From Selenihalanaerobacter shriftii (GTDB lineage Bacteria > Bacillota > Halanaerobiia > Halobacteroidales > Acetohalobiaceae): DNA of 64,000 nucleotides. A program made the translations under genes and the position numbers. Location: positions 1 through 64,000 of the forward strand of contig NZ_FUWM01000003.1 of assembly GCF_900167185.1 (NCBI RefSeq). Reading direction: 5' to 3'. The stretch's first letter is position 1; each line of letters opens with the position of its first letter. This document shows, one piece after another, positions 61,965 to 64,000 of the stretch. Below the pieces are notes generated by a model. It had not been told where the DNA came from. It did not search any database and saw only the letters and a program-made list of their open reading frames with translations.

Positions 61965-63431
61965 TCAAATATCTAAATTACTTTCTGCTCTCTTAACTAT
62001 ATCATCTAATTTTTGAACAGTATCCTGTGGTAATGGCTCAGGATCATAATTTTCAAGAATTTCAATAACCTTATCATTGGCCCGATCAGTAAGAGTCTTT
62101 TCTCCATCATTTACCCACTCACCATACCGCTTTCGTTGGAATAAATCTGGATACCAAGTCTCCTCCTTAAAATGTTCCATTGTATGTTCATGACTAAGGA
62201 AATGTCCACCTGGCCCTACTTCATCAATAACATCAAGTGCTAATGTTTCTTCGGTAACTTCAATCCCATCAACTACTCTTCGAGCCATGCCAATTAAATC
62301 ATCAGCTACTGCTAAATTCTCTAAACAACCAGCATTACCATGTTCAATATAACCTACATCATGATTTAAATTAGCCCCTGATTGAGCAGTCATTAAAATA
62401 GAAATTGCATCCTCAATTGCTGCCTGTTCATCTACAACTTTAGAATCTGTACAACCACAAGTACCAAACATTGGAATCCCTAAATAATGAGCCATATCAG
62501 CTAAAGCTGCCTGCATTAAATCAAATTCTGGAGCACCATAAGAGAAAATTGTAGTGTCCATGTCCATAATTGTAAATACTCCACCCATAATGAATGGATT
62601 TCCTTCATTAGTTAATTGGTTAAGAACTAATCCACTTAAACTCTCTGCTAAACCGTTAGCCATAGCTCCAGCTAAAGTTGCTGGAACAGTTCCCCCTGCC
62701 ATGATACATGGTGTATAAACAACAGGTAATGACTTCTTACCAGCTAATACTAATTTATTAGAAGCATCATTATCATGCTGTAATGGAGAAATCGGTTCTG
62801 CATAAAGAGTCATGAATGGCTTTTGTCTTAATTCTTCTTCTCCTCCGGCAACAATTTCACACATCTCAATAATATCAGCATAACCATCAACATCAGTTGC
62901 TGTAGTAACGATCGGTTTAGATGTATTTAATATCTGAGCTCGAAATTGGTATCTATCATAAATTGGCTGTGGTACATCTTGAACAATTCCTAAAGACATT
63001 ACGAAATCTAAATTAGGCAAAGCATCTATTACTTTAGTAGCCATCTTTACTGTTTCCTCACTAGCTTTGATTCTTTCTTGAGTATAAGGATCAATAAAGT
63101 AAGGAGTATCAGACCCTGTTCCAAAATATGCATTACTTCCTTCTAATCTTAATACTGGTTCTTTGGTTCTACTATTATATAAAGTTACCCTAGATGGTAC
63201 ACTTCTTAATGCCTTTTCAACTAATCTACTTGGAATCCGTACTCGATTTCCATCTACATAACATCCAGCATCATCTAGAGTTTCAAGAGCTTCATCATAA
63301 TGGTACACAACTCCAGTTCGTTCTAAAACCTCCATAGCAGCTGATAAAATTTCTTGACATTGATCTTCACTTAATACCTCTAAGACTGTTGAAGCATTAG
63401 CCTTAAAATTACTGCTTGTCACCTTTTCCAT
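61965..63431 (-). CDS. MttB-family methyltransferase, substrate unknown (module 2)
   Basis: 488 aa. MttB-family features: NALPNLDFVMSLGIVQD region, GGVFTIMDMDTTIFSYGAPEFDLM, FGTCGCTDSKVVDEQAAIEDA (the place of pyrrolysine in true MttB; here Cys/Thr, with no in-frame TAG) and GPGGHFLSHEHTMEHFKEETWYP. It is only distantly similar to the module 1 MttB protein, whereas the other proteins of the two modules are near-identical, so its substrate probably differs. Candidates are proline betaine, carnitine, choline-derived or other N-methyl compounds. It is downstream of the corrinoid gene by 60 bases. Confidence 0.78.
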   Translation of the reverse strand: MEKVTSSNFKANASTVLEVLSEDQCQEILSAAMEVLERTGVVYHYDEALETLDDAGCYVDGNRVRIPSRLVEKALRSVPSRVTLYNSRTKEPVLRLEGSNAYFGTGSDTPYFIDPYTQERIKASEETVKMATKVIDALPNLDFVMSLGIVQDVPQPIYDRYQFRAQILNTSKPIVTTATDVDGYADIIEMCEIVAGGEEELRQKPFMTLYAEPISPLQHDNDASNKLVLAGKKSLPVVYTPCIMAGGTVPATLAGAMANGLAESLSGLVLNQLTNEGNPFIMGGVFTIMDMDTTIFSYGAPEFDLMQAALADMAHYLGIPMFGTCGCTDSKVVDEQAAIEDAISILMTAQSGANLNHDVGYIEHGNAGCLENLAVADDLIGMARRVVDGIEVTEETLALDVIDEVGPGGHFLSHEHTMEHFKEETWYPDLFQRKRYGEWVNDGEKTLTDRANDKVIEILENYDPEPLPQDTVQKLDDIVKRAESNLDI

Positions 63432-63491
63432 AAACTCATCTCTCCTTTCACAGAATATCTATCATCAATTTAGCTTAATTAATTAGGATAA

Positions 63492-64000
63492 TTAACCAAT
63501 TAATTCTAAAGCTTGATCTTTAGCTGAAGCAGCATCCGGAGACCAACCATCTGCATTAATTTCTTCAGCAAAATCCGGAGTTACAGGAGCCCCTCCTACA
63601 ATAATTTTTAGTGAGTTCCTTAATCCTTCTTCTTCTAATAACTCAATTGTATTCTGCATTTCTAACATTGTTGTTGTTAATAAAGCACTCATTCCTAATA
63701 CATTTGGTTCATGCTCTTTTACAGCTTCTACGAATTCTTCTGGATCAACATCTGTTCCTAAATCAATAACGTCTAAGCTAGCACTCTCCATCATCATCCC
63801 AACTAAGTTTTTACCGATATCATGTAAATCACCAGCAACTGTTCCTAATAACACCTTTCCTTTAGAAGATGTCTCCCCATCAGTTAGTAATGGATTCACT
63901 AACTCTACTCCACTCTTCATTGCTTTAGCTGCCATCATTACTTCTGGTACAAACATATCTCCATCTTTAAACCTCTGGCCAACAACAGACATTCCTGCAA
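63492..64000 (-). CDS. Corrinoid (B12-binding) protein, MttC/MtgC-type, partial (module 2)
   Basis: The open frame runs off the right edge; codons before the Met at 63992 continue the family sequence (AGMSVVGQRFKDGD), so the true start lies beyond 64000, about 45 residues upstream. MFVPEVMMAAKAMKSGV is the cap region, DLHDIGKN gives the cobalt-ligating His, and GMSALLTTTM and GGAPVT complete the B12 domain. It feeds the MttB-family enzyme encoded directly downstream. Confidence 0.88.
   Translation of the reverse strand, partial: AGMSVVGQRFKDGDMFVPEVMMAAKAMKSGVELVNPLLTDGETSSKGKVLLGTVAGDLHDIGKNLVGMMMESASLDVIDLGTDVDPEEFVEAVKEHEPNVLGMSALLTTTMLEMQNTIELLEEEGLRNSLKIIVGGAPVTPDFAEEINADGWSPDAASAKDQALELIG

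Noticed and set aside
47145-63431. Pyrrolysine (amber readthrough) in the MttB-family genes
   Set aside because: Both genes are open at normal full length with no in-frame TAG, so they are non-pyrrolysine family members.
63986-64000. Eighth copy of the GCAGGA promoter motif
   Set aside because: It lies inside the coding sequence of the module 2 corrinoid protein, so it is a chance match.

Overview
The window looks like chromosomal DNA of a low-GC, anaerobic, halophilic diderm Firmicute. The best fit is Halanaerobiales (Acetohalobium/Orenia/Selenihalanaerobacter-type); this is inferred from gene content, not from a marker gene. Firmicute signs are rpmB divergent from an asp23/fakA/degV operon, Spo0H-like promoter motifs and strong AGGAGG ribosome-binding sites. 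Diderm signs are three paralogous signal-peptide beta-barrel proteins ending in Phe and a TolC/adaptor/RND efflux set. Halophile and acetogen signs are two complete quaternary-amine methyltransferase modules, each with a BCCT betaine transporter.

Layout. 1-3.4 kb: an ORF-free, structured block, then a compact four-gene ABC-three-component (ABC-3C) conflict-system operon. A 17-bp inverted repeat (16/17 identical) flanks the operon. 3.7-8.5 kb: divergent gyrB-type and gyrA-type genes; the latter has a degenerate GyrA box. 8.5-12.5 kb: chemotaxis operon cheW-cheA-cheY-cheB. 12.7-21.3 kb: Ca2+-type P-ATPase, rqcH, a GNAT protein, a BTAD regulator and a tandem-HD HD-GYP protein. 21.4-28 kb: TetR-controlled tolC-adaptor-RND efflux operon with a clear promoter/operator. 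28-32.8 kb: three porin-like genes with long leaders that share three conserved hairpins. 32.8-40.7 kb: housekeeping genes (coaD, rsmD, recG, fakB/fakA, asp23, rpmB). 40.9-43.8 kb: a fumarate-reductase-like flavoprotein, an Fe-S protein and a tetraheme cytochrome c. 43.9-48.6 kb: methyltransferase module 1. 49-56.3 kb: a probable sigma-54 operon (aconitase-like large subunit, threonine aldolase, GntP permease, class V aminotransferase) with its PrpR-type activator. 56.5-64 kb: a TetR regulator and methyltransferase module 2, cut by the right edge.

How the genes work together. In each methyltransferase module a BCCT carrier imports a betaine, an MttB-family enzyme moves a methyl group to a corrinoid protein, and an MtgA-type enzyme passes it to tetrahydrofolate for acetogenic metabolism. 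Both MttB genes are read through without an in-frame amber codon, so pyrrolysine is not needed. The flavoprotein/cytochrome operon could use the electrons for respiration. A motif reading GCAGGA followed by T/A-rich sequence, resembling a sigma-H -35 element, lies upstream of cheW, the HD-GYP gene, the BTAD gene, all three porins and mttB module 1, always in the orientation of the downstream gene.
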